From NCBI GenBank assembly GCA_945860415.1, contig CAMAQA010000023.1, forward strand, positions 1-39,403: a stretch of 39,403 bases of DNA. Reading direction: 5' to 3'. The stretch is from Bacteriovorax stolpii. Lineage in GTDB: Bacteria; Bdellovibrionota; UBA1018. The notes under the pieces are model-generated. The model was not told the origin of the DNA, made no database searches, and saw nothing but the letters and a program-made list of their open reading frames with translations. A program made the position numbers and the translations under genes. Below are positions 1 through 6,251 of this stretch, in pieces (the stretch's first letter is position 1; the number at the start of each line of letters is the position of its first letter).

Positions 1-521
1 AGGAGCCTTTCGGTCAGCGAGTTTCGAAACTCCGGATACGCTGCAGCCATTCCCTGCTGGTAAGCACTGGCTTCGAGGCTTCTGGCAGGAAACTCGCTGG
101 AACCCGTCTGAATCGCCCGCTTCAGTGCCTGGCATCCAGAAACGCCCGGTGCCTGCCTCACGATCTCGTGTGCCCGGGCAGCACCCGAGCGGTACGCGAA
201 ACCGAAGTCGCGCATCCATCGATCGCGCTTCATCTGGTCGCGCTCGTCGCGCCACTGCTCTTTGTCCCACGAGAGGCGCTCGCGAAACATTTCGCGTGCG
301 AGCTTCAATCGTGCGAGTTCGATTCGAACTTCGGCATCGCTGCGGTTCTCGACCTCGTCGAGATAACGCCGCAGTAGCTCGCGTTCATCGATGATGACCA
401 CCGAAGTGTCCGTCGTGGAATCCAGCGAGGGGCTGGAGATGAGAGAACTGCGACCTGATCCAGCCCAGCTGGCTGTGGAGAGTACGGCTAGTGCCACTGT
501 GAAAATAAAGACCGGTTTCAT
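1..521 (-). CDS. Exported coiled-coil-rich protein, C-terminus cut by window edge
   Basis: The reading frame is open from an ATG at 521 down to base 1 with no stop, so about 173 codons are visible and the C-terminus lies outside the window. The start is well supported: AAAGGAGG sits about eight bases upstream. The N-terminus (MKPVFIFTVALAVLSTASWAG) is a typical signal peptide with an AWA-type cleavage site near residue 20. After a short Ser/Thr-rich linker comes a highly charged helical stretch (about residues 45-105, rich in Arg, Glu, Asp and Leu), probably a coiled coil, then a more globular region with a Cys near residue 130. I do not recognise a family. It should be a periplasmic or surface protein. 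Confidence is high that it is a real gene, low for any role. Confidence 0.75.
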   Translation of the reverse strand, partial: MKPVFIFTVALAVLSTASWAGSGRSSLISSPSLDSTTDTSVVIIDERELLRRYLDEVENRSDAEVRIELARLKLAREMFRERLSWDKEQWRDERDQMKRDRWMRDFGFAYRSGAARAHEIVRQAPGVSGCQALKRAIQTGSSEFPARSLEASAYQQGMAAAYPEFRNSLTERL

Positions 522-635
522 CGAGAGATCCTCCTTTTGAAAACGACGCTGCGTTTCGGGGAGGTTTTCGATGATTAGCGCGGTGCGCTATAGGGCGGAA
601 CTCTGACTTCCTGACCTGCCGATGGCGGGTGCCGG

Positions 636-1820
636 CTAGGTGGCTTGGCCCTTCTCCAGAATCTCGGATGCACCGGAAAAAAAGGCTTGAGCAGGAAGGA
701 CCTCCACTCCTGATTCGTGCTGGGGAGAGTCGCCCGTGTAGAGAAGGAAACAGCGAGCCATGGGATAGTCTTTCTTGAACTCCTGAAGTCCCGCGAGATC
801 CTCGCGCCGGACCCGAGGCGAGAGCTTGATCTCGAAGGCCAGAAGGCCTCGCTCGCCGTAAAGCACCAGATCCACTTCATGCCTGCTCTTGGTGCGCCAG
901 AAATAGAAAGTATACCCAAAGTTCTTGTAGGAATTCAGCGCTCGCAGCTCGTTAAAGACCAGCGTCTCAAACGACGCGCCACCGACCTCGGTGTCGGAGT
1001 CCAGCGGGCCTCGCGGTCGAAGCGCATGATACACTCCAGCATCAAAGAAGAAGAACTTCGACTTCTTCAGCAGGTCGCGCTTTGCCCTTCGAGAAAATAC
1101 CGGAAGCGTCGTTCCGATCATCAGGTCATCGAGGATCTGGAAATACTCTTCGACCGTCTTGCGCTCGACCTGTGCATCATGGGCGACATTCGAGACGACG
1201 AGGGGCTGGGCCTGGCTGAAGGTTGCTGATTCGAGAAACCGCCGAAAGGCACCCAGATTCCGGGTCAGGCCCTCCTGCTGCACTTCTTCGCGCAGGTAAG
1301 TGGCGACGTAGCTTTGCAGAAACTCGCCGGGGTCGCTCTCTGAAAAACGACCCGGAAGCGTGCCGAGCTGGAGGCACTCCTTCAAGTCAAAGCGAGCTCC
1401 GAGTTCGGCAGCAGTGAGAGGAAAGAAATGTCGCGTGAGCGCACGCCCGGCAAGCAGGTTGACTCCCTGCCTGCGAAGCTTTCGAGCACTCGAGCCTGTC
1501 AGGATGAAGATCAGCCTGCGGGTTTCAATTAGACGGTGGACCTCATCCAGAAGTACGGGAATCTTCTGGACCTCATCGATGACAATCGGGCCACCTTCAC
1601 GGGTGGCTGCTCCAGGCACGAGATTCAGCAGGTCTTGAGGTCGGGCAAGCAGCCGATTGTAGGTGTCAGCAGCCAGCAAGTCGACGATGCGAGCCGTCGG
1701 GTAGTGCCGCCGAATCCAGGTCGACTTTCCGGTGCCACGGGGCCCAAAAAGAAAGAAACTCTTTTGGTGTGGCGGGATGAAAAGCCTCGTGAATTCGGGC
1801 ATTTCTGAAATGGAAGTCAT
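636..1820 (-). CDS. AAA_14 / DUF4143-type ATPase
   Basis: This 394-residue protein matches the widespread AAA_14 plus DUF4143 architecture. A P-loop is visible at residues 26-33 (GPRGTGKS), a Walker B at about 79-84 (IVIDEV, followed by QKIP as usual in this family) and a sensor-like LTGSS at about 108-112. The C-terminal domain has a nuclease-like PD-(D/E)xK arrangement with D317, E330 and K332 (EVD, then EIK). No precise cellular function is established for these single-gene ATPases; they are often in variable loci. The ATG at 1820 is chosen because it gives a full-length N-terminus; ATG 1802 is an alternative, and neither has a good Shine-Dalgarno. It is monocistronic, with an unusual repeat cluster over its start region that may serve autoregulation. 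Confidence 0.85.
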   Translation of the reverse strand: MTSISEMPEFTRLFIPPHQKSFFLFGPRGTGKSTWIRRHYPTARIVDLLAADTYNRLLARPQDLLNLVPGAATREGGPIVIDEVQKIPVLLDEVHRLIETRRLIFILTGSSARKLRRQGVNLLAGRALTRHFFPLTAAELGARFDLKECLQLGTLPGRFSESDPGEFLQSYVATYLREEVQQEGLTRNLGAFRRFLESATFSQAQPLVVSNVAHDAQVERKTVEEYFQILDDLMIGTTLPVFSRRAKRDLLKKSKFFFFDAGVYHALRPRGPLDSDTEVGGASFETLVFNELRALNSYKNFGYTFYFWRTKSRHEVDLVLYGERGLLAFEIKLSPRVRREDLAGLQEFKKDYPMARCFLLYTGDSPQHESGVEVLPAQAFFSGASEILEKGQAT

Positions 1821-1848
1821 TATTCCATTTTAGATGCTGAAATGGAAT
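1805..1848. promoter_or_regulatory. Candidate operator: inverted plus direct repeat at the AAA_14 start
   Basis: ATTCCATTT (1822-1830) and AAATGGAAT (1840-1848) form a perfect 9-base inverted repeat with a 9-base spacer just upstream of the ATPase start codon. A third copy in direct orientation, CTGAAATGGAA at 1805-1815, lies inside the first codons and is identical to 1837-1847. Three copies of one AT-rich motif across a promoter and start region suggest a protein binding site or an mRNA element masking the start. This is seen directly; the regulatory role is inferred. Confidence 0.5.
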
Positions 1849-1885
1849 CTTGCCACCCAAAAAGCCGCTTCGAGCGACATCTTGG

Positions 1886-2119
1886 CTATGCCTGACGACC
1901 CGGCCGAGGTGCACTAGCTGCTCGCGGCGTACGCCTTGCCGTCCTGCTGCCTGAAGACAGGCGATAGGCGCGATTTTGGACCAGAATCTGCCCCCTTCCC
2001 TCACGGGCAAGGTCCGCCTTGAGGCGCTGGATGAGCTTATAAAAACGGGCATCGAGAGACGGGTCATACGACACTCCGCAGAGCTGCTCGATGAGTTCCT
2101 CTTTTCGAAGCGGCATCGG
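1886..2119 (-). pseudogene. 3' fragment of a winged-helix (transcriptional-regulator-like) gene
   Basis: From about 2119 to the stop at 1886, the minus strand encodes a coherent segment beginning PMPLRKEELIEQL, followed by a motif reading YDPSLDARFYKLIQRLK and then QILVQNRAYRLSS. This resembles the C-terminal half of a winged-helix DNA-binding domain: recognition helix with an 'R.Y.LI.RL+' pattern and a terminal strand ending AYRL. The tail after RLSS is Arg- and Pro-rich. There is no sensible upstream portion in this frame, because the frame runs into the out-of-frame 5' end of a protease gene. It is most simply the surviving end of a longer regulator removed by a deletion. An intact small protein starting at ATG 2134 cannot be excluded, but that start overlaps the protease-derived sequence. 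Confidence 0.5.
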
Positions 2120-2312
2120 AGACGCAGTGAGCATTGGTCAGGAGACGGCAGGTTCCACCGAGCTTGAGCAGGCTCGCTGTGCAGCCGATGGCGCGTTTAC
2201 CTGCAACGGACTGGATCTGGATCACCGTGGACGAGTTCGGGTCCGGGCCGGCCCATGCAGGCGCGGCAAGCATCAGAGTCAGGCTGAAGAAGGAAAGACG
2301 AAAGATCGGCAT
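2115..2312 (-). pseudogene. 5' fragment of an exported trypsin-like serine protease gene
   Basis: The frame starting at ATG 2312 gives a signal peptide (FRLSFFSLTLMLAAPAWA) and then a trypsin-family opening: GCTASLL followed by RLLTNAHCV, where His62 matches the catalytic His of the (T/S)AAHC motif. Homology-like sequence stops right after NAHCVSD; the frame then runs on as unrelated sequence to a stop at 2064. No catalytic Asp or Ser domain follows. The remainder has been lost and the fragment abuts the winged-helix fragment in a different frame at about 2115-2125. A secreted 82-residue product could still be made but would not be a protease. Confidence 0.6.
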
Positions 2313-2447
2313 CCAGGGCCCGACTATTCAAGTCTGGTGCCCTGGATTATCCAAGAAAACCTAGCGGAAACTCAGTGCTTTTCAGAACCCCCGCCCCAGC
2401 CCATCAATAAGCGGGATGACAGCTGTCCAATCCATCGACAGTGCCGA

Positions 2448-3446
2448 TCAAAGGATCGTGCCGTTCAGCCACATTCCGAGTGCGATGGTGTCGGTCCAGC
2501 GGGTGCCGGGCTGCGCGCCCAGCTGCTGACGAAGCCCGTCATCCCACGGACCGGAGAACGACACGTTCGGGTAGATGCTCAGCATCGAGTTGAACGTATG
2601 GCTCACGCCTACATCCATCGGCATGAACCACCGACGAAAGCCGGAGGTGTTCATGTTCTTGCGATAGTCCAGGCCAATGCCGGTACGAATCGCCGTCTTG
2701 TCGGAAAGGTCATAGTTGATGGACGGCGAAGCACTCAGCACGAACTGTGGCTTCTCTCCGAGACGAGAGCCCTGCTTGAGCGAAATGGCATCCATGGCAT
2801 CGGCATCGCTGTAAAACCACACGCGCGGAGAGACGAGCGCGAAGAGCGAAAAACGGCTGCCCGTAGGACGATAGGTCAGGTTCGAGAACATGCCGGGGTT
2901 GGCAAGCTGCTTGCGCTCGGTGGCGATCTGCCCGACTCCGGGCACTTCGGAGTTGATCGCGCCGGACCAGACCAGCTTGTAGGTCGGGCGCTCGACTCTC
3001 AGGAGAGTGCCGGAAACCCCAAGACGGATTCCCTGGTACAAAAATTTGAAGTCATTCGTCAGAAACTGCTGCAGCCGGAACTGCGCATCGAGTGCGAGAT
3101 TGGAGGAAACCTTTCCGCGAACCGAGAGGTTCGTCCACAGGCTCCAGTCGAGGTCACGACGATTGGACATGTTCGGCGACTTGGAGAAGTCCGCACCCAG
3201 TCCGGGGCCACTCCAGAACGTGAAATAGTTGAGGCCGACGTAATCTCCGATTCCGGCCCTTTTCTTCAAGCTGGCCTGCGAAGAGCCGGCGGTCGGCGTC
3301 GAACCGGAGGGGGTGGACGGCAGCGCCGACGCCTTGTTTTTCGATGTGGACGTGGACTTGCGAGCTGCATGGGCGTCTTTTGGGGCCGCAACCAGGCTGG
3401 CAACAGCCAGCATTCCTACAGAAAGAGACGACCTCAAAAGCTTCAT
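2448..3446 (-). CDS. Outer-membrane beta-barrel-like protein
   Basis: This 332-residue exported protein begins MKLLRSSLSVGML with a signal peptide ending near DAHA. The ATG at 3446 is preferred over the upstream in-frame codon at 3473 because GAGG lies six bases before it. After a Ser/Thr/Pro/Lys-rich linker (about residues 30-60), the rest alternates polar and aromatic/hydrophobic residues with repeated short strands (for example NLALDAQFRLQQF, RFSLFALVSPRVWFY, FVLSASPSINYDL). This is typical of an integral outer-membrane barrel or porin-like protein. It does not end in an aromatic residue (ends NGTIL), so the exact insertion signal is unclear. I cannot name a family. It diverges from the small lipoprotein gene across a 127-base AT-rich region. 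Confidence 0.75.
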   Translation of the reverse strand: MKLLRSSLSVGMLAVASLVAAPKDAHAARKSTSTSKNKASALPSTPSGSTPTAGSSQASLKKRAGIGDYVGLNYFTFWSGPGLGADFSKSPNMSNRRDLDWSLWTNLSVRGKVSSNLALDAQFRLQQFLTNDFKFLYQGIRLGVSGTLLRVERPTYKLVWSGAINSEVPGVGQIATERKQLANPGMFSNLTYRPTGSRFSLFALVSPRVWFYSDADAMDAISLKQGSRLGEKPQFVLSASPSINYDLSDKTAIRTGIGLDYRKNMNTSGFRRWFMPMDVGVSHTFNSMLSIYPNVSFSGPWDDGLRQQLGAQPGTRWTDTIALGMWLNGTIL

Positions 3447-3573
3447 GATGCACCTCGTTAATTGACGCAGCACCTTAACCTAGTGCCGACCGCCTGACCT
3501 ATTCATTTTTTCAAAGAGATCAGTCACTAATATATAGTTCGTTGAAGAAGGGTCGGCTGCTATCTCCGCCCCC

Positions 3574-3816
3574 ATGAAATTCAAGCGATTTTCGAATGGT
3601 AGCCTCGCTCTCGTCGGTTTCACGTCCATGGCGGCTCACTCTGGATGCGCCAGCCTGACGACGATGCCCGAGCGTGATCCGCTCGAGGCCTGCCTCAACG
3701 ACCCTCAAATGGAGATTGCCGATTGCACTCCGAGCGACCCCGTCGAACCACAGATCATCCGTGGCCGCTTCGAGGAATCGATCATGCTCCGCCGGGGATT
3801 CCGCGAGTTCATGTAA
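3574..3816 (+). CDS. Small putative lipoprotein
   Basis: This 80-residue protein starts MKFKRFSNGSLALVGF and has a lipobox-like sequence (AHSGC) near residues 21-25, so a lipid-anchored mature peptide of about 55 residues is likely. The rest is acidic and proline-containing, with two further Cys (ACLNDP and ADCTPSD) and a C-terminal Arg/Phe-rich end. No clear Shine-Dalgarno is visible. It precedes the peroxiredoxin gene by 52 bases in the same direction and could share its transcript. Function unknown. Confidence 0.6.
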   Translation: MKFKRFSNGSLALVGFTSMAAHSGCASLTTMPERDPLEACLNDPQMEIADCTPSDPVEPQIIRGRFEESIMLRRGFREFM

Positions 3817-3868
3817 GGGTCGCCGCTTGCCTTGCGCCCTAGGCCCCCGGATTGCTTCGCCTGGAGGA

Positions 3869-4522
3869 ATGATCCGCCTCAACGAGCAAGCGCCCGATTT
3901 CTCCGCCAAGAGCACCCATGGCTCCCTCCAGCTTTCGAGTTACCAAGGCCGCTGGGTGGTGCTGTTCTCACATCCCGCTGACTTCACTCCGGTCTGCACC
4001 AGCGAGTTCATTGCCTTCGCGCTCCATGCCCAGGAATTCGAAGCCGTGAACTGCTCGCTGATCGGGCTTTCGGTCGACAGCATCTATTCTCATATCGCCT
4101 GGGTCCGAAGCATCGAAGAGCGCTTCGGGGTCGAGATTCCGTTTCCGATCCTCGAAGACCTCTCGATGCAGATCAGCTCGATGTACGGAATGATCCAGCC
4201 GGCCGAGAGCCACACCTCGGCAGTCCGTGCAGTGTTCATCATTGATGACAAGCGGATCTTGCGCGCCATCCTCTATTATCCGCTGACTGCGGGACGCTCG
4301 GTGCAGGAAATCCTTCGCCTCGTACACGCCCTCCAGACGTCCGATCAGTACGATGTCGGAACCCCCGAGGGCTGGCAGCCCGGAGATCCAGTGATCGTCG
4401 GGGCACCCAAGACCGTGGAGGGCGCTCGCGAACGAGTGGAAAAGGCCGGCACCGAGGGACTGCAGTGCCATGACTGGTACTTCTGCAAGAAGCCCCTTCC
4501 AGCGGCCAAGAAGGTGGCTTGA
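3869..4522 (+). CDS. Peroxiredoxin, Prx6/1-Cys-like family
   Basis: This 217-residue thioredoxin-fold peroxidase reduces peroxides through Cys43 in the motif FTPVCTSEF; Thr40, Cys43 and the downstream Arg are the usual catalytic set. The length, the start (MIRLNEQAPDF) and the extended C-terminal domain fit the Prx6 group. A C-terminal CHDWYFC (Cys200, Cys206) resembles the extra cysteines of archaeal and bacterial Prx6-type enzymes, which can resolve the sulfenate. The frame is open further upstream, but homology-like sequence begins here. GGAGG lies only one base before the ATG, an unusually short spacing. A BON-domain gene follows after 32 bases, so the two are probably co-transcribed. Confidence 0.92.
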   Translation: MIRLNEQAPDFSAKSTHGSLQLSSYQGRWVVLFSHPADFTPVCTSEFIAFALHAQEFEAVNCSLIGLSVDSIYSHIAWVRSIEERFGVEIPFPILEDLSMQISSMYGMIQPAESHTSAVRAVFIIDDKRILRAILYYPLTAGRSVQEILRLVHALQTSDQYDVGTPEGWQPGDPVIVGAPKTVEGARERVEKAGTEGLQCHDWYFCKKPLPAAKKVA

Positions 4523-4554
4523 TCGATTGCACTGCCCTTGCACCCTCAGGAGGT

Positions 4555-5007
4555 ATGAAATTCCTTCGCTCGATTTCGTTTCTGGGTTTAGGTGCCATCT
4601 CGATGTACCTGCTCGATCCACGACTGGGTCCACGACGACGATCAGTTTTGAAAGACCGGCTCGTGAGCGCTTTCCGGAACCTCAAGCGGCAATCCGGCAA
4701 GTACGGCCGAGACCTGACCTATCGGTCACGCGGGCTCTTTCATAAGATCGGAGATCGAATCCAGACGGGTCGACAGAACATCCCGGATTCCACCCTTGAG
4801 GCCCGTATCCGCTCCAAGATCGGACGCCAGCTCAGAAACCATCCACACTCGTTCGAAGTGATCGTCGATCGCGGAAATGTCCTGCTTGAGGGCACGATCA
4901 GCGATGCCCTCTACCAGCGGCTCAATCCCGTGATCCGCAGGATGCCCGGCGTCCACAGCGTCAAGCGTTCGACCCAGCAGCAGGCAATGAAGGATAGGGC
5001 AGCCTGA
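4555..5007 (+). CDS. BON-domain protein with N-terminal membrane segment
   Basis: This 150-residue protein begins with a short hydrophobic segment (about residues 5-20) followed by LLDPRLGPRRRS, a basic patch common in small BON proteins anchored to the inner membrane. A BON domain spans about residues 75-140: alpha-helical start (TLEARIRSKIGRQL), strand VIVDRGNVLLEGTI, helix ALYQRLNPVIRRM and GVHSVKR. BON domains bind phospholipid or stabilise envelopes under stress. ATG 4555 is chosen over TTG 4519 because AGGAGG directly precedes it, though with a single-base gap. Its TGA at 5005-5007 abuts the convergent gene's stop codon with no bases between. Confidence 0.82.
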   Translation: MKFLRSISFLGLGAISMYLLDPRLGPRRRSVLKDRLVSAFRNLKRQSGKYGRDLTYRSRGLFHKIGDRIQTGRQNIPDSTLEARIRSKIGRQLRNHPHSFEVIVDRGNVLLEGTISDALYQRLNPVIRRMPGVHSVKRSTQQQAMKDRAA

Positions 5008-6249
5008 TCAGGAGTCCAGGGCCTGCCTTAAATCAGCAATCAGATCCGCAGGACTTTCCAGTCCCACTGATAGCCGGATCAGCCCATCAGTGATTCCGCA
5101 GCGCTGCATGAGCTCTTCGTCGATCTCGGAATGAGTCATCGTCTTCGGATGCTCGATCAGCGTCTCGGTTCCGCCCAGGCTCACGGCAAGGTGGCAGACT
5201 TTCACGCTATTCAGCACCGAAAAGGCCTTGGACTTTCCTCCCCTGACTTCGAAGGAGATCATCGAGCCCGTACCGGTGAGCTGCTCGGCCACGATGTCGC
5301 CATCAGGTGAGCCCTGAACGGAAAGTCCGGGAAAATAAACCTTCTGCACCTGAGGATGTGACGCCAGGAACTGTGCGACCGCCGATGCATTGTCGGCCTG
5401 CTTCTCCATTCGCACCTTGAGGGTTTCGAGCGATCGCATCATCTGCCAGCACACAAATGGAGAACCCATGGTGCCAAGGAAACTGCGAAAGACATTGATC
5501 TCGCCAATCAGCGCCGCACGGCCCAGAACTGCCCCGGCAATGAGGTCCGAATGGCCTCCGATGAACTTGGTGGCCGAGTAGATCGAAAGATCGGCCCCGT
5601 GCTGGATGGGATGCTGGAAGACCGGCCCCAGCATCGTATTGTCCACTGCGACAAGGACTTCGCGTCCGGATCGGGCCGCGAGCTCATCAGCCGACTTCCG
5701 GATGCCCTGGACCGACGTCATGATCAGCGTCGGGTTCGAGGGTGTCTCGACGAACACCATCCTCAAGTTCTTTGGGGCAATCCTTCGCAGCTCCTGGGCG
5801 GCATCGGCTCCGGCGGCAATCGGAATTCCCTCGATCCGAAATTTGGCGAGCATCTCCTTCATGAAATGCGCCGTGCCCCCGTAAATGGGCACGGTGTAGG
5901 CCACGGCATCTCCGGGCTGGCAGAGCGCGAGCAGCGTGGTGCTGATTGCTGCCATTCCAGAAGCGAAAACTGAAGCCTTTTCGGCCTTCTCCCAAAGAGC
6001 CAGTCGCTCCTCGAGGATTTCAAGCGATGGCGTGTTCAGGCGAGAGTAAATGAGTCCCTGGACTCCTTCGCCCTTCTTCTTTCTGAGTGCCACCTTGAAG
6101 AACTCTTCGCCATCCTCGGCTGTCTTGAACAGGAAGGTCGAGGTCAGGAAGAGGGGCGGCTTGACGGCTCCCTCGGACCACCACGGGTTGTACCCATAGC
6201 GCATCATCAGGGTCTCGGGAGCGAGCGACTGCGGATCAAAATCGGACAT
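5008..6249 (-). CDS. Cys/Met-metabolism PLP enzyme (cystathionine gamma-synthase family)
   Basis: This 413-residue protein is of the fold-type I trans-sulfuration family: PLP lysine K228 in YSATKFIGGHSD, substrate/PLP region SRLNTPSLEILEERL, FASGMAAIS, ETPSNPT and the C-terminal SLGGTETLIEHPKTMTH. It could be a cystathionine gamma-synthase, methionine gamma-lyase or related enzyme; sequence alone does not separate these. It is clearly distinct from the second family member at 21077, which looks like a true cystathionine gamma-lyase. ATG 6249 is chosen because AAGGAA lies eight bases upstream and the aminopeptidase stop overlaps the spacer (TGATCATG), implying translational coupling with that gene. 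Confidence 0.88.
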   Translation of the reverse strand: MSDFDPQSLAPETLMMRYGYNPWWSEGAVKPPLFLTSTFLFKTAEDGEEFFKVALRKKKGEGVQGLIYSRLNTPSLEILEERLALWEKAEKASVFASGMAAISTTLLALCQPGDAVAYTVPIYGGTAHFMKEMLAKFRIEGIPIAAGADAAQELRRIAPKNLRMVFVETPSNPTLIMTSVQGIRKSADELAARSGREVLVAVDNTMLGPVFQHPIQHGADLSIYSATKFIGGHSDLIAGAVLGRAALIGEINVFRSFLGTMGSPFVCWQMMRSLETLKVRMEKQADNASAVAQFLASHPQVQKVYFPGLSVQGSPDGDIVAEQLTGTGSMISFEVRGGKSKAFSVLNSVKVCHLAVSLGGTETLIEHPKTMTHSEIDEELMQRCGITDGLIRLSVGLESPADLIADLRQALDS

Positions 6250-6251
6250 GA

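Noticed and set aside
300..335. tRNA T-loop-like sequence (GTTCGATTCGAAC)
   Set aside because: It is a short palindromic stretch within the exported protein gene, with no acceptor or anticodon arms around it.
2091..3461. 456-residue plus-strand open frame
   Set aside because: It lies opposite the exported barrel-like gene, is Arg/Gly/Pro-rich without domains, and is explained by the GC-rich codon pattern of the real gene.
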